This document shows, one piece after another, positions 1 through 9,422 of a stretch of 64,000 nucleotides of DNA (within the stretch, counting starts at the first letter, position 1; each line of letters starts with the position of its first letter). A program made the translations under genes and the position numbers. Source of the DNA: Campylobacter sp. CN_NE2 (GTDB taxonomy: Bacteria > Campylobacterota > Campylobacteria > Campylobacterales > Campylobacteraceae); assembly GCF_027797465.1 (NCBI RefSeq), contig NZ_CP115608.1, positions 682,001-746,000 on the forward strand, in the 5' to 3' direction. Under the pieces are notes generated by a model. That model did not search any database and was not told the origin of the DNA. It saw only the letters and a program-made list of their open reading frames with translations.

Positions 1-289
1 AATTTGCTATTTTTTCATTATTTTCATCAAGCGATTTTATGATTTCACTACCTTCGCTTTGAAGTTTTAAATTTTGTGCCGAAAGCTCGGTATTTTGGGC
101 AAATAAAGTTTTTGCTAGTTCTGAAAGTTCTTTGTTTTTTGAATATAAATTAAAAATCGCATAGATTAAAATTATCAAAAAAAAGACAAAAAAAGCAATC
201 AAAATTTTAATCTGAAAGCCGAAATTTTCGGAAAAACTATAAGTTTTTTTGCCGCCTACTCCGCTAAAAGTTATCTTTGTTTTTTTCAA
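1..289 (-). CDS. N-terminus of a membrane-anchored protein, probable M23-type peptidase (runs off the window)
   Basis: Only the first 96 codons are inside the window. Translation starts at TTG (287-289), whose last bases overlap the folC stop as TTGA, with an AAAGG ribosome site just upstream, so the two genes are probably translationally coupled. The visible protein has a short basic start, one membrane segment at about residues 28-48, and then a Leu/Glu/Lys-rich stretch that looks like coiled coil. This fits the anchor and coiled-coil region of the M23 metallopeptidase-like cell-wall proteins that follow folC in C. jejuni, as I remember that locus. The catalytic domain lies outside the window, so the family is inferred from position and architecture. 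Confidence 0.6.
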   Translation of the reverse strand, partial: MKKTKITFSGVGGKKTYSFSENFGFQIKILIAFFVFFLIILIYAIFNLYSKNKELSELAKTLFAQNTELSAQNLKLQSEGSEIIKSLDENNEKIAN

Positions 290-1449
290 AATTTACCTTT
301 TTTATAGAATTTTAAAAAATTTTCTACTAGATAAAACGAGCCAAAAACGAGATAATTTTCATCTTTTTGCAAATTTGTAAATTTTGTGTGCTGAATTTTA
401 AATTCATCCAAAACCTGCGTGATTTTTTCGCCGCCAAGTTCGCGCTCATCGCTATCATAATCAAAAATTTCAACCCTTTTTACGATAGGTTTTAAAATCT
501 CAAAAATCGCCCTTATATCTTTATCTGCAAAAGCGTTGTAGATTAGCACTACTTTTTGCCCTGCAAACTCCTTTAAAATCGCTTCGGCAGCTAGCTCATT
601 ATGCCCTACATCGATAGTTAAATTTGGCGTGATTTTTTCAAGTCTGCCGTGCATTTTTAGTTTTTCTAAATTTGCTAAATTTATATTTTTATTAAAAAAT
701 TTTGCTCCTGCGTAAGCAAGGGTTAAATTTGAAATTTGAAAATCGGCATATCCTTGTTTTTTGATATATTTTTTAACTTCATTTTTATCAAATTCGCTTA
801 AAAATTCATTAGCAAATTTCAAATTTGCTCCGTTTTTTTCGGCGATTTGTTTTGCTATTTTAACTGAAACTTCGTTCATATCGTCGTTTAAAATGGCGTT
901 TTTTGCCATATTTATAAGTTTTGTGTGTGAGATTTCTTCTAAATTTGACCCAAGCATTGGAATATGATCGGTGCCGATCGGCGTAAAAAGCGATAAGACT
1001 TTTTCATACTGCGAAGTGGCGTCAAATTCTGCTCCCATACCTGCTTCAAATATGCAATAATCGCACTCTTTAAACAAAATTCCTGCTAACAAAGTAGCAT
1101 ACTCGAAATACGACAAACTAGTTTTAAATTCATCGCTTAAAATTTCTTGCAAAACTTCGTGAGCGTTTTCTAGCTCGGCATCTGTCGCATCGCAACCATT
1201 TAAATAAAATCGCTCGTTAAATTTAAAAATGTGCGGACTTGTATAATGCCCTACTTTTGCACCGGTGGTTTCTAAAATTTGCGCTAAAAACCTGCCCGTG
1301 CTTCCTTTACCGTTAGTTCCTATAACCTGCACGACATTTTTTAAACCCAAATACTCTTTTACGCTTTCAAAAGCTCTTGGAAACCTAGCATAATCAATCT
1401 TTTTGTAAAAAATCGGTTTGTTTTTTAGATAGTTATCTAGTTTTTGCAA
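286..1449 (-). CDS. folC: Bifunctional folylpolyglutamate synthase / dihydrofolate synthase
   Basis: This 387-residue cytoplasmic ligase joins glutamate to dihydropteroate and extends the glutamate tail of folates, using ATP. The Mur-ligase type P-loop GTNGKGST is at residues 44-51, followed by the family's Ser-Pro-His motif (TSPHIFKFNERF) and, further on, a Gly-Thr-Asp-His motif. Near the C-terminus a Val-Gly-His-Asn stretch marks the Mur-ligase C domain. It is slightly shorter than E. coli FolC, as is common in Campylobacterota. It overlaps the 3' end of lptE by 17 bases upstream and the next peptidase-like gene downstream, and is part of a long minus-strand operon starting at yajC. Confidence 0.95.
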   Translation of the reverse strand: MQKLDNYLKNKPIFYKKIDYARFPRAFESVKEYLGLKNVVQVIGTNGKGSTGRFLAQILETTGAKVGHYTSPHIFKFNERFYLNGCDATDAELENAHEVLQEILSDEFKTSLSYFEYATLLAGILFKECDYCIFEAGMGAEFDATSQYEKVLSLFTPIGTDHIPMLGSNLEEISHTKLINMAKNAILNDDMNEVSVKIAKQIAEKNGANLKFANEFLSEFDKNEVKKYIKKQGYADFQISNLTLAYAGAKFFNKNINLANLEKLKMHGRLEKITPNLTIDVGHNELAAEAILKEFAGQKVVLIYNAFADKDIRAIFEILKPIVKRVEIFDYDSDERELGGEKITQVLDEFKIQHTKFTNLQKDENYLVFGSFYLVENFLKFYKKGKF

Positions 1450-1969
1450 TATTTAAGCCCTTTACCGCCAAAGCCGAAATAAACTCGTCAAATGCTTGGC
1501 GAGATGAATTTTCAATCGCTTCATAGCGATCTTTATCGCTAATAACGCTCATCGTATCGCGTGAGGATTTTACAAGTTTGCTAACCTTAAAATCGTAATC
1601 CCCTACGCAATCTTTGCTAAAAATTTCGCCATTAGATAGCGTTGTTTTAAAATTTAGCGTTAAATTTGTGCGAAATGTCGTAATATAGCCAAATTGATCG
1701 TAAGCCAAAGCAGAAAAAGAGAGCTTTTTAATACTAGCTATGATTTGCGTATCGGCACTTTTTTTATCAGCCAAATTTCGCTCTAGTCGTTGCACGATAC
1801 CAGTTTTAACGGCATCTTTAATCGCAACCGTATTTTGCGGATCGGTTTTACTCATAACAACATCGACAAAAACGGAATTTGGCATAATGTCATTAACTAT
1901 CTTTGAAGTCGGCTTATAACCGCAACCTACAACGAAAACCAAACAAAAAATAGTTAAAATTTTTCTCAT
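1433..1969 (-). CDS. lptE: LPS assembly lipoprotein LptE
   Basis: This 178-residue outer-membrane lipoprotein plugs the LptD barrel and helps place lipopolysaccharide in the outer leaflet. The N-terminus is a lipoprotein signal with the lipobox Val-Val-Gly-Cys (Cys16). The body is a small alpha/beta domain containing the LptE-like pattern GYKPTSKIV after the cysteine. Sequence conservation in LptE is low, so the name rests on the lipobox, the length, and the position between leuS and folC, which is the usual Campylobacter arrangement. The start codon is 6 bases after the leuS stop, which points to one transcript. Confidence 0.8.
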   Translation of the reverse strand: MRKILTIFCLVFVVGCGYKPTSKIVNDIMPNSVFVDVVMSKTDPQNTVAIKDAVKTGIVQRLERNLADKKSADTQIIASIKKLSFSALAYDQFGYITTFRTNLTLNFKTTLSNGEIFSKDCVGDYDFKVSKLVKSSRDTMSVISDKDRYEAIENSSRQAFDEFISALAVKGLNIAKTR

Positions 1970-1975
1970 TTTTTC

Positions 1976-4426
1976 CTACTTGATAACCAAATTTACAAGT
2001 TTATTTTTGACATAAATTTCTTTTATTATGCTCTTATCTTCAAGCCATTTTGCTACGCTTTCTTTGGCAGTTTTTAAAATTTCATCTTCGCTTAAATCAG
2101 CTCCAACTTCGATTTCAGAGCGTTTTTTGCCATTAACCGTAACGGCTAGGACGATGCTATCTTTTACAAAAACTTCTTCGCAAATTTTAATTTTTGTAAA
2201 ATTTGCTCTTTTGAATAAATTTTCGCTTAATTCACTAGCAATGTGCGGCACGATTGGTTCAAGCAAATTTAAAATCACAAAATAGCCCTCGGTAAAAACT
2301 TCTTTGTTATTTTGCGAATTTAGCGCATTTAAGGCTTCCATACACGCAGCTATTAAGGTATTAAAAGCAAAAGTTTTTGTATAAACTTCGTGCGATTTTT
2401 TAAGCGCTTCATAAACTTTAAGTCTTGCATATTTTTCATCTTTATTCAAATTTTCGTGCGAAATTTGCGGAATTTGCGTAGTTTTAACAACACTTTCGCT
2501 TCTATCATAAAGACGATTTAAAAATTTATAAGCGCCCTCGACTGCGCTATCGTTCCACTCTAATTCTTTTTGCGGTGGTGCAGCAAATAAAATAAAAAGT
2601 CTAGCCGTATCGGCGCCGTATTTAGCGATAATATCATCAGGATCGACCGTGTTGCCTTTTGATTTGCTCATTTTTGCGCCGTCTTTTAAGACCATGCCTT
2701 GTGTCAAAAGTCTAGCAAATGGCTCGTTATCGCGCAAATAACCCAAATCTCTTAGCGCCTTTTGGAAAAATCTAGCGTAAAGTAGGTGCAAAATGGCGTG
2801 TTCGATACCGCCGATATACTGATCTACGCTCATCCAGTAATTCACACTTGTCTTATCAAATGCTTTTTCTTGCCACGATTTTTCATCACTTGCATATCTT
2901 GCAAAATACCAACTACTTTCAAAAAATGTATCAAGCGTATCTGTTTCACGCACGGCATTTTTACCACATTTTGGGCATTTGCAGTGCTTCCAGCTTGGGT
3001 GTTTATCAAGCGGATTTCCAAGACCTGTGATTTCAACATCATCAGGCAAAGCCACAGGCAAATTTGATAAATTTTCACAAACCAAACCGCAACTATCGCA
3101 ATGCACCATAGGAATCGGCGCTCCCCAGTAGCGTTGGCGTGAAACTCCCCAGTCGCGAAGTTTGAAATTTACAACTCTTTTGCCGATTTTTTCATTTTCA
3201 AATTTTTCAATGATTTTAGTTTTTGCTATTTCGTTATCAAGCCCGTTAAATTCGTGCGAATTTACTAAAATTCCGCCTTCTGTGTAGGCGGAATTTTCTA
3301 AATTTGCATTGCCGTCTTTTGGTGCGATACTTTGTTTAATGCTAAGACCAAATTTTTTAGCAAATTCATAATCTCTTTCATCATGCGCAGGGACCGCCAT
3401 AACAGCGCCGCCTCCGTATTCAGCTAAGACAAAATTTGCCATCCAAACAGGAATTTTCTCACCCGTTAATGGGTGCAAAACAAAAACGCCTAAATTAACG
3501 CCTTCTTTGTCTTTTGCTTGGCGTTCTCTTGGGCTTTGATTTAGTATTTCTTTGATTTTTTCTGTGGTTTTACTATCAAGTAAATTTTTTTCTAAAAGTT
3601 TTTTGACGACTGCGTGTTCTGGTGCAACGGCTGCATAGCTCATACCATAAATCGTATCAGGGCGAGTGGTAAATACGCTAAATCCGTCCATGCCGTCAAG
3701 TAAAATTTTGCTATGCTCGTCAAATTTAAAGCCAAATTCCAAACCTTCGCTTCGCCCAATCCAGTTTTCTTGCATGGTTAAGACTTGATTTGGCCAATTG
3801 CCTTCTAAATCTTTTAGACAATCAAGAAGTTCCTGTGCGTAAGCTGTGATTTTTAGGTAATATCCGGGCATTTCTTTTTGCACGACTTCATTGCCGCAAC
3901 GCCAACACTTACCCTCTTCAACCTGCTCGTTAGCTAAAACCGTGCCGTCATGTTCGCACCAATTCACAATCGCAGATTTTCGGTAAATCAAGCCTTTTTC
4001 ATACATTTTGATGAAAAATTCCTGCTCCCATTTTGTATAAAGCGGATCGGAGGTTGCTAGCATTCTACGGCGTGAAAATGAAAATCCTAAGCGATAAAGT
4101 TCATTTGTCATATAATCGATATTTTCATAAGTCCAGCTTTTTGGGTGAGTTTTATGCTTAATCGCAGCGTTTTCAGCTGGCATTCCAAAGCTATCAAAGC
4201 CGATTGGGTGTAGGACATTAAAATTTTCTTTTCTATAATATCTAGCTAATGCGTCGCTAATAGCGTAGTTTCGCACATGCCCCATGTGAATTCGCCCACT
4301 AGGATATGGAAACATTGATAAAATATATTTTTTTGGCAAAGAATAGTCATCTTTTGGCTCGTAAGCGTTTTCATTATCCCAATTTTTTTGCCATTTTAGT
4401 TCTATTTCCTTACTATCATAAGACAT
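1976..4426 (-). CDS. leuS: Leucyl-tRNA synthetase
   Basis: This 816-residue class I synthetase charges tRNA-Leu. It shows the HIGH-type signature HMGH at residues 47-50 and KMSKS at 585-589, with the CP1 editing domain between them, recognisable by the threonine-rich stretch [10 protein letters not shown] zinc-binding Cys pattern (CWRCGNEV) lies in the insertion after HMGH, and a second Cys cluster with CKCPKCG occurs near residue 460-475. The C-terminal region carries the anticodon-binding helices and a short terminal domain. It sits in the minus-strand operon between a DUF6394 gene and lptE. Confidence 0.98.
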   Translation of the reverse strand: MSYDSKEIELKWQKNWDNENAYEPKDDYSLPKKYILSMFPYPSGRIHMGHVRNYAISDALARYYRKENFNVLHPIGFDSFGMPAENAAIKHKTHPKSWTYENIDYMTNELYRLGFSFSRRRMLATSDPLYTKWEQEFFIKMYEKGLIYRKSAIVNWCEHDGTVLANEQVEEGKCWRCGNEVVQKEMPGYYLKITAYAQELLDCLKDLEGNWPNQVLTMQENWIGRSEGLEFGFKFDEHSKILLDGMDGFSVFTTRPDTIYGMSYAAVAPEHAVVKKLLEKNLLDSKTTEKIKEILNQSPRERQAKDKEGVNLGVFVLHPLTGEKIPVWMANFVLAEYGGGAVMAVPAHDERDYEFAKKFGLSIKQSIAPKDGNANLENSAYTEGGILVNSHEFNGLDNEIAKTKIIEKFENEKIGKRVVNFKLRDWGVSRQRYWGAPIPMVHCDSCGLVCENLSNLPVALPDDVEITGLGNPLDKHPSWKHCKCPKCGKNAVRETDTLDTFFESSWYFARYASDEKSWQEKAFDKTSVNYWMSVDQYIGGIEHAILHLLYARFFQKALRDLGYLRDNEPFARLLTQGMVLKDGAKMSKSKGNTVDPDDIIAKYGADTARLFILFAAPPQKELEWNDSAVEGAYKFLNRLYDRSESVVKTTQIPQISHENLNKDEKYARLKVYEALKKSHEVYTKTFAFNTLIAACMEALNALNSQNNKEVFTEGYFVILNLLEPIVPHIASELSENLFKRANFTKIKICEEVFVKDSIVLAVTVNGKKRSEIEVGADLSEDEILKTAKESVAKWLEDKSIIKEIYVKNKLVNLVIK

Positions 4427-4436
4427 TTAAATTTCC

Positions 4437-4778
4437 TTAAAATTCATCTTTGCTTTTTGCTGATTCAACCACAATCAAAACAAGTGAAAATACATTTGCA
4501 ATGGCTGCTCCGATTGCAAGTGAAGTTATGATTGAAAGATCACCCGGTTTTACGAGCATAAAAATAAAAGCAGGAATCAAGTGCAAATCTGCCACCAAAG
4601 AACTTGCAAAAAGTTCGGCTGAGAGCAAATTTCGCACGCCTACTTTTAAAAGAGTTGAAATCGCATTTACACTAGCCGCTACAAAAAGCAAAATTTCGCT
4701 TCTTTCGTATAAAAACCCTGCAATCGTAGTCAAACTCATAAGAGCGAAAAATATATAAACAACCTTTCCCCAGTTCAT
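4437..4778 (-). CDS. DUF6394 family small membrane protein
   Basis: This is a 113-residue very hydrophobic protein with three or four membrane segments: residues about 6-24, 28-45, 58-78 and 85-105. It resembles the uncharacterised family DUF6394 found between secF and leuS in many Campylobacter. A small inner-membrane protein next to the SecDF genes could be a membrane-assembly factor, but nothing in the sequence proves it. It begins 9 bases after secF and ends 10 bases before leuS, so it is an operon member. Confidence 0.75.
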   Translation of the reverse strand: MNWGKVVYIFFALMSLTTIAGFLYERSEILLFVAASVNAISTLLKVGVRNLLSAELFASSLVADLHLIPAFIFMLVKPGDLSIITSLAIGAAIANVFSLVLIVVESAKSKDEF

Positions 4779-4787
4779 ATTTGCTCC

Positions 4788-5759
4788 TTATACTGCGCCC
4801 TTTTCATACATAGCGCGAATTTTTTCTTTTTCTCTTACCCGTCTTTGTTTTTCGGCTAAGAAATTTCTATATTTTACCACATCGAATTTAAAGAAAATTA
4901 GCATAGGTGCAGCGATAAAAATAGAACTATAAGTTCCTATAATTACACCAACAAGCATAACAAGGCTAAATCCGTGTATCATCTCACCACCCCAAACAAA
5001 CAAAATTATAACAACCATTAAAGTTGTAAAAGATGTAAGAAGCGTCCTTGAAAGAGTATGTGAGATAGATTCATCGATTACTTTTGCTACATCGGTTGCC
5101 TTTGAAGTGCGAACACCTTCGCGAATTCTATCAAATACGACAATGGTATCATTTAGCGAATAACCCAAAATCGTAAGAAGTGCCGCTAAAATTTCAAGGT
5201 TAAAATCGATTTGAAATAAAATTATAGCTCCAACAGCGATGATAATATCGTGAAATTCTGAGACAATAGCAGCTAAGGCAAATCTCCACTCAAAGCGAAT
5301 GGCGATATAAATCAAAATCAAAATAAACGAAATGGTTACTGCCATAATGCCCTTTTGGCGAAGTTCGTCGCCGACTTTTGGTCCGACAATATCGACTTTT
5401 CGAATTTCAAAATTTCCCGTGCCTTTTAAAATTTCTTGTGCCATTAGACCCGGACTTTCGCCAAGTGAGCTAGTTGCACTAGCATATCTAATGGTAACTT
5501 CGCTATCGCTTCCAAATTCGGTTACATTTACGCCCGTAAATTTACCGGTTTCGTTAAATTTAGCTCTAATTACATCAAGCGGTGCTTTTTGGTCATATTT
5601 AACCTGAATAAGCGTTCCGCCACTAAAATCAATGCCGTAATTAAACCCTTTGTAAAAAAACAAAAACAAAGAACCAACCACCAAAATAAGCGAAACGGCA
5701 AATGCAATATACCTAAATTTCATAAATTCATAAATTTTATCTTTATCAAAAATTTGCAT
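4788..5759 (-). CDS. secF: Protein translocase subunit SecF
   Basis: This 323-residue inner-membrane protein pairs with SecD and uses the proton gradient to pull exported proteins through SecYEG. One membrane segment near residues 18-35 is followed by the SecF signature GIDFSGGTLIQV. A periplasmic domain follows, then five C-terminal membrane segments with the conserved stretch LGYSLNDTIVVFDRIRE. Its start is coupled to the secD stop: the two genes share one base. Gene order yajC-secD-secF is canonical. Confidence 0.97.
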   Translation of the reverse strand: MQIFDKDKIYEFMKFRYIAFAVSLILVVGSLFLFFYKGFNYGIDFSGGTLIQVKYDQKAPLDVIRAKFNETGKFTGVNVTEFGSDSEVTIRYASATSSLGESPGLMAQEILKGTGNFEIRKVDIVGPKVGDELRQKGIMAVTISFILILIYIAIRFEWRFALAAIVSEFHDIIIAVGAIILFQIDFNLEILAALLTILGYSLNDTIVVFDRIREGVRTSKATDVAKVIDESISHTLSRTLLTSFTTLMVVIILFVWGGEMIHGFSLVMLVGVIIGTYSSIFIAAPMLIFFKFDVVKYRNFLAEKQRRVREKEKIRAMYEKGAV

Positions 5760-7345
5760 TATTTGCCCTTTCTTACTTTATAACCAAACCAAAACGGCGT
5801 ATTTTTGCTCTTTTCGATTTTATCTACAAAAAGTTCAAACATTCCGTGTGTGCCTAAAATCGCCGTTATCATCGAAGCGATAATGCCGATACTCATAGTT
5901 ACGGCAAAGCCTTTAACAGGACCTGTTCCATAAGCATAGAGTGCCGCCGAAGTTATAAGCGTAGTTATGTTTGCATCGATAATAGCACTCATAGCGTTAT
6001 CATAGCCTTTTTGGATACTCTGCTTTATACTAGCGCCCGTTCGCAAAACTTCCCTAATCCGTTCATTTATAATAACATTTGCATCGACTGCCATACCGAC
6101 GGTTAGGACGATTCCAGCCATACCCGGAAGTGTCAAAGTAGCACCAAAAAGTGCCATACAAGCTATCAAAAACAAAATATTTACGATTAGAGCTAAATCC
6201 GCAAAAACACCTGCCATGCCGTAGTAAAATACCATAAAAATAAGTATCGCAATAGCAGAAGCAATCAAAGCCTTCATACTTTTGTCGATACTATCTTGTC
6301 CCAAACTTGGTCCTATGCTTCTAGTTTCTGACATTTTTACAGGTGCTAGCAACGCACCACTTCTTAGAGCAATAGCCACATCGTGGGCTTCATTTAAGCT
6401 AAATCCACCGCTGATTTGTCCGCTTCCACCACCGATTCGCTCATTTATTCTCGGAGCCGAATAAACCTGTCCGTCAAGCACGATAGCAAGGCGTTTGCCG
6501 ACATTTTCGCCTGTAAAATCGCCAAAAATTTTCGCACCTTCTGAATTTAGCGTGAAATTTATTATTGGTTGATTTGTATTTTGATCAAATGCAACTTTCG
6601 CGTCGATTAGCATACTGCCGTCAAGCACCGGAATTTCATTGATTAAATACTTAAATTCAGGCTGTTTTACATCAGGGTAAATAACATCGCCGTAGCTTTT
6701 AGCTTCGGCTTCACTCATAATCTGAGCCCTATCTTGTCTAACCTCATCAAGTGCCATAAGTTGCAAATGAGCAGCCTTTGCAATCAAATCTTTGGCTCTT
6801 TGCTCATCTTCTTGACTTTTAACGCCCGGAAGCTCAACCAAAATATACTCTTTTCCTTGTCTAGCCACGGTTGGCTCTGCTAAACCAAACTGATCAAGAC
6901 GGTTTCTAATGGTCTCAACCGCCTGAGAAATGGCATACTCTTTTGTTGAAGCTTCTTCTTCGGCTGTTAAATTTACACTATATTGTTGAGCATCTTTTTT
7001 TATCTCAATTCCCGGAATCGCATTTAAAATAGCGTCAAATTTAGGCGCCTCGTCAGGGTCAAGTATGCTAAATTCGAAATGATTTTTTTCTATTCTAAAT
7101 TTTTCTACAAACAAATCATCTTTTTTTGCCGAATAATTCACACTTGAAGCAATCGATTTGATTTTCGAAGCGATAGCCTCATCACTTTCGACTTCAAGTA
7201 GCATGTGAAGACCACCTTGTAAGTCAAGTCCTAAATTTATCTTACTTCCGCTTTCGCTCTGAAAAAGTGACGGCGCAGAAAAAATAAGCCCAAACACCGC
7301 AGCAATAATAAAAGCAATAAGCTTAAATGAAATTTTACTACGCAT
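5759..7345 (-). CDS. secD: Protein translocase subunit SecD
   Basis: This 528-residue inner-membrane subunit of the SecDF motor contains membrane segment 1 at residues 9-27. The SecD signature GLDLQGGLHMLLEV follows, then a large periplasmic P1 domain (about 60-330), and five or six C-terminal membrane segments containing GMAVDANVIINERIRE. It is a normal length for Campylobacterota, and shorter than the E. coli protein. It overlaps the 3' end of yajC by 8 bases and shares a base with secF, so the three genes should be made together. Confidence 0.97.
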   Translation of the reverse strand: MRSKISFKLIAFIIAAVFGLIFSAPSLFQSESGSKINLGLDLQGGLHMLLEVESDEAIASKIKSIASSVNYSAKKDDLFVEKFRIEKNHFEFSILDPDEAPKFDAILNAIPGIEIKKDAQQYSVNLTAEEEASTKEYAISQAVETIRNRLDQFGLAEPTVARQGKEYILVELPGVKSQEDEQRAKDLIAKAAHLQLMALDEVRQDRAQIMSEAEAKSYGDVIYPDVKQPEFKYLINEIPVLDGSMLIDAKVAFDQNTNQPIINFTLNSEGAKIFGDFTGENVGKRLAIVLDGQVYSAPRINERIGGGSGQISGGFSLNEAHDVAIALRSGALLAPVKMSETRSIGPSLGQDSIDKSMKALIASAIAILIFMVFYYGMAGVFADLALIVNILFLIACMALFGATLTLPGMAGIVLTVGMAVDANVIINERIREVLRTGASIKQSIQKGYDNAMSAIIDANITTLITSAALYAYGTGPVKGFAVTMSIGIIASMITAILGTHGMFELFVDKIEKSKNTPFWFGYKVRKGK

Positions 7346-7604
7346 CTAATTTTCTAGCCACAAATCTTTTATCTAGCTCGACCAAAGTCTCATCATTAAG
7401 CTTAACTGTGATAAAATCATCGTTTGATTTTACAACTGTGCATTTTAAGCCACCGTTGGTAACTATAACATCGCCTTTTGCAAGTGCATCGACCATAGCT
7501 TTATGCTCTTTTGCTTGTTTTTGTTGCGGTCTTATAAGTAAAAAATAAAAAATCGCAATCATAACGATAAGGGGTAGTAATGTTCCAAAAGCACTTTGTT
7601 CCAT
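7338..7604 (-). CDS. yajC: Sec translocase accessory subunit YajC
   Basis: YajC associates with SecDF in the inner membrane. I place the start at the ATG at 7602-7604 (protein beginning MEQSAFGTLL, 88 residues). An AAAGGA ribosome site lies 5 bases upstream; an earlier in-frame start at 7631 would lie upstream of that site. One membrane segment covers about residues 8-27 and ends in the family motif LLIRPQQKQAKEH. A compact soluble domain with Gly-Asp-X-Val-X-Thr-X-Gly-Gly follows. It heads the yajC-secD-secF operon. Confidence 0.95.
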   Translation of the reverse strand: MEQSAFGTLLPLIVMIAIFYFLLIRPQQKQAKEHKAMVDALAKGDVIVTNGGLKCTVVKSNDDFITVKLNDETLVELDKRFVARKLDA

Positions 7605-8884
7605 GTAAATCCTTTGTAAAAAATTTAACAAACGAGTATTTTACCTTAAATTATATAAATAAAGGCTTTTGTTGTGCGTTTTTTTTATCAAATTTTATTT
7701 TTGTATCGTTTGCGCCAAATTTATTTTTAGAATTTATCTCGCCGTTTGTGGCTATTTACGGACTTTTTTTATTGATAAAAGAAAACAAACAGGTGTTTTT
7801 TTGGTGCGGATTTTTTGTAGGATTATTTTGGTTTTACTGGATAAGTTTTAGCCTTATTTATTTTGATTTAAGTTATTTAATTCCGTTTGAAATTTTAGGA
7901 ATTGCATTTTTTTATGGAATTTTATTTCGAATTTGTGCTATCAGCGATAATAAATTTTTAAAAGCGTTTTTTTTGATTTTTATAAATTTTATCCACCCGT
8001 TTTCGTTTAACTGGCTAAATTTAAATTTGATTTTTTCTTACGGCATTTTTGAGCCGAATTTACGGGCATTATTAGCCGTAATGGCAGGAATTTTGGCATA
8101 TTATCATTTGGAATATTACAAAAAAGCTTTCTTTTTTATATTTTTGATTTTTGGTTTGCAGTTTTCGCAAAATGAGCCAAATTTTTTGCCTTTTGAAACC
8201 GAAATTGTAAATTCGCAAATTTCACAACACGATGTTTGGGAAAAAGAAAAAATATTTTCGCAAATAAATGCAAATTTAGAAAAAATCGACACAGCCATAG
8301 CCGAAAATAAAAAATTTATAATCTTCCCGGAAAGCGCGTTTGCGCTAAGATTAAATTTACAGCCAAATTTGATAAATCATCTAAAAGAAAAATCGCAAAA
8401 AATCACTATTTTGCTAGGCTCAGAAGCCCAAGAAAATGGCGAATTTTATAACTCGGCGTATCTTTTTAAAAACGGAGAAATGCAAAGATTTGATAAATTT
8501 ATTTTAGTTCCTTTTGGCGAAGAAGTTCCACTTCCAAATTTCGCAAAAGATTTTATAAATAACACATTTTTAGGTGGCGCAAAAGATTTTTCAAAAGCCC
8601 AAAATTACAGCGAATATGAAATTAACGGCGTAAAAATCGTAAATGCAATCTGCTACGAAGCAACTCGTCCTGAAATTTACAAAAACGCTCCAAAAATCGT
8701 GGTAGCTATTTCAAATAACGGCTGGTTTATGCCTTCGCACGAGCCAAATTTGCAAAGACTTTTAATGCGATACTACGCCACGCTTAGCGGAGCTACGATA
8801 TATCACGCCGTAAATGGAAGCAAAAGCGAGATAATCACGCCAAAAGAGTTTTGGATAAGCAAAGCATTAGCTAAATTCAGATAG
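7580..8884 (+). CDS. lnt: Apolipoprotein N-acyltransferase
   Basis: Lnt adds the third acyl chain to lipoproteins in the inner membrane. The N-terminal half has about six membrane segments. The C-terminal nitrilase-like domain has the catalytic triad in context: Glu in IFPESAF, Lys in FDKFILVPFGEE, and Cys in NAICYEA. It is short for Lnt (434 residues at most). The start is uncertain. The ATG at 7580 has an AAGGGG ribosome site but overlaps the divergent yajC coding region by 25 bases. A TTG at 7672 with AAAGG in front would suit the protein better, but is one base out of frame because of an 8-T run at 7679-7686. LptE and the TlpA-like protein in this window are candidate substrates. Confidence 0.9.
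   Translation: MFQKHFVPCKSFVKNLTNEYFTLNYINKGFCCAFFLSNFIFVSFAPNLFLEFISPFVAIYGLFLLIKENKQVFFWCGFFVGLFWFYWISFSLIYFDLSYLIPFEILGIAFFYGILFRICAISDNKFLKAFFLIFINFIHPFSFNWLNLNLIFSYGIFEPNLRALLAVMAGILAYYHLEYYKKAFFFIFLIFGLQFSQNEPNFLPFETEIVNSQISQHDVWEKEKIFSQINANLEKIDTAIAENKKFIIFPESAFALRLNLQPNLINHLKEKSQKITILLGSEAQENGEFYNSAYLFKNGEMQRFDKFILVPFGEEVPLPNFAKDFINNTFLGGAKDFSKAQNYSEYEINGVKIVNAICYEATRPEIYKNAPKIVVAISNNGWFMPSHEPNLQRLLMRYYATLSGATIYHAVNGSKSEIITPKEFWISKALAKFR
7638..7643 (-). promoter_or_regulatory. Probable -10 box for the yajC operon
   Basis: On the minus strand this reads TAAAAT in the context GGTAAAATAC, 34 bases before the yajC ATG. It resembles the extended -10 element of Campylobacter sigma-70 promoters, which typically lack a clear -35 box. 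It is placed by eye. Confidence 0.5.
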
Positions 8885-8920
8885 AATTTGAAGTCAAATT
8901 TTTATTTTAAGGATTAAATA

Positions 8921-9394
8921 ATGAAAAAGGTAATCTCAGTTTTATGTATCGGAGTAGCACTTTTGTTGGCACAAACACCTAGCCAAACCGTAACCATAAA
9001 TAATAACCAAAATCAAACCAATGCCACACAAAGTGTTCCGATAACTCCTGAAAATATCCATATCGCACTTGCTCAACTCGCAATGGCGACAAATTCGACA
9101 CTACCACAACGCTTGGATTTTGTAACTATTTTTGATAGAGCCACTTCTAAGGGAAATATTCTAAAATATTATTATATTTTAAACGATGATGAAGATTTTG
9201 TGCTTAGCAAATTTAAAAAAGATCGCAAGGATAAATTTTTAAATGACATTAAAACAAATGTCAAAAATTCGCTTTGTGCTTCTGAAATGAGCCGAGATTT
9301 ACTAAATGCAGGAGCTACATTTAACTATAATTTTGAACTTCGAAACGGCAGTAAATATTTTCAGTTTAGTATGGATAAATCAGTTTGTAAGTAA
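8921..9394 (+). CDS. Small secreted protein of unknown function
   Basis: This 157-residue protein has a clear cleavable signal peptide at residues 1-18 (hydrophobic core, then LLLAQ). A Gln/Asn/Thr-rich linker covers roughly residues 19-43, followed by a folded domain of about 110 residues. Two cysteines near the end (in SLCASEM and SVCK) could form a disulfide in the periplasm. I do not recognise the family. It lies 36 bases after lnt on the same strand, with its own ribosome site (AAGGA), and 28 bases before a glycosyltransferase gene, so it may share the lnt transcript. Confidence 0.8.
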   Translation: MKKVISVLCIGVALLLAQTPSQTVTINNNQNQTNATQSVPITPENIHIALAQLAMATNSTLPQRLDFVTIFDRATSKGNILKYYYILNDDEDFVLSKFKKDRKDKFLNDIKTNVKNSLCASEMSRDLLNAGATFNYNFELRNGSKYFQFSMDKSVCK

Positions 9395-9422
9395 ATAAAC
9401 AAAGTAGTAAAAAAGGACTAAA

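Noticed and set aside
2786-3078. Cysteine-rich open frames antisense to leuS
   Set aside because: They mirror the leuS zinc and KMSKS regions on the other strand, have no ribosome site, and show no independent coding signal.
7669-7851. A separate small gene starting at TTG 7669
   Set aside because: It lies wholly inside the lnt coding region in another frame and is best explained by the start/T8 question.
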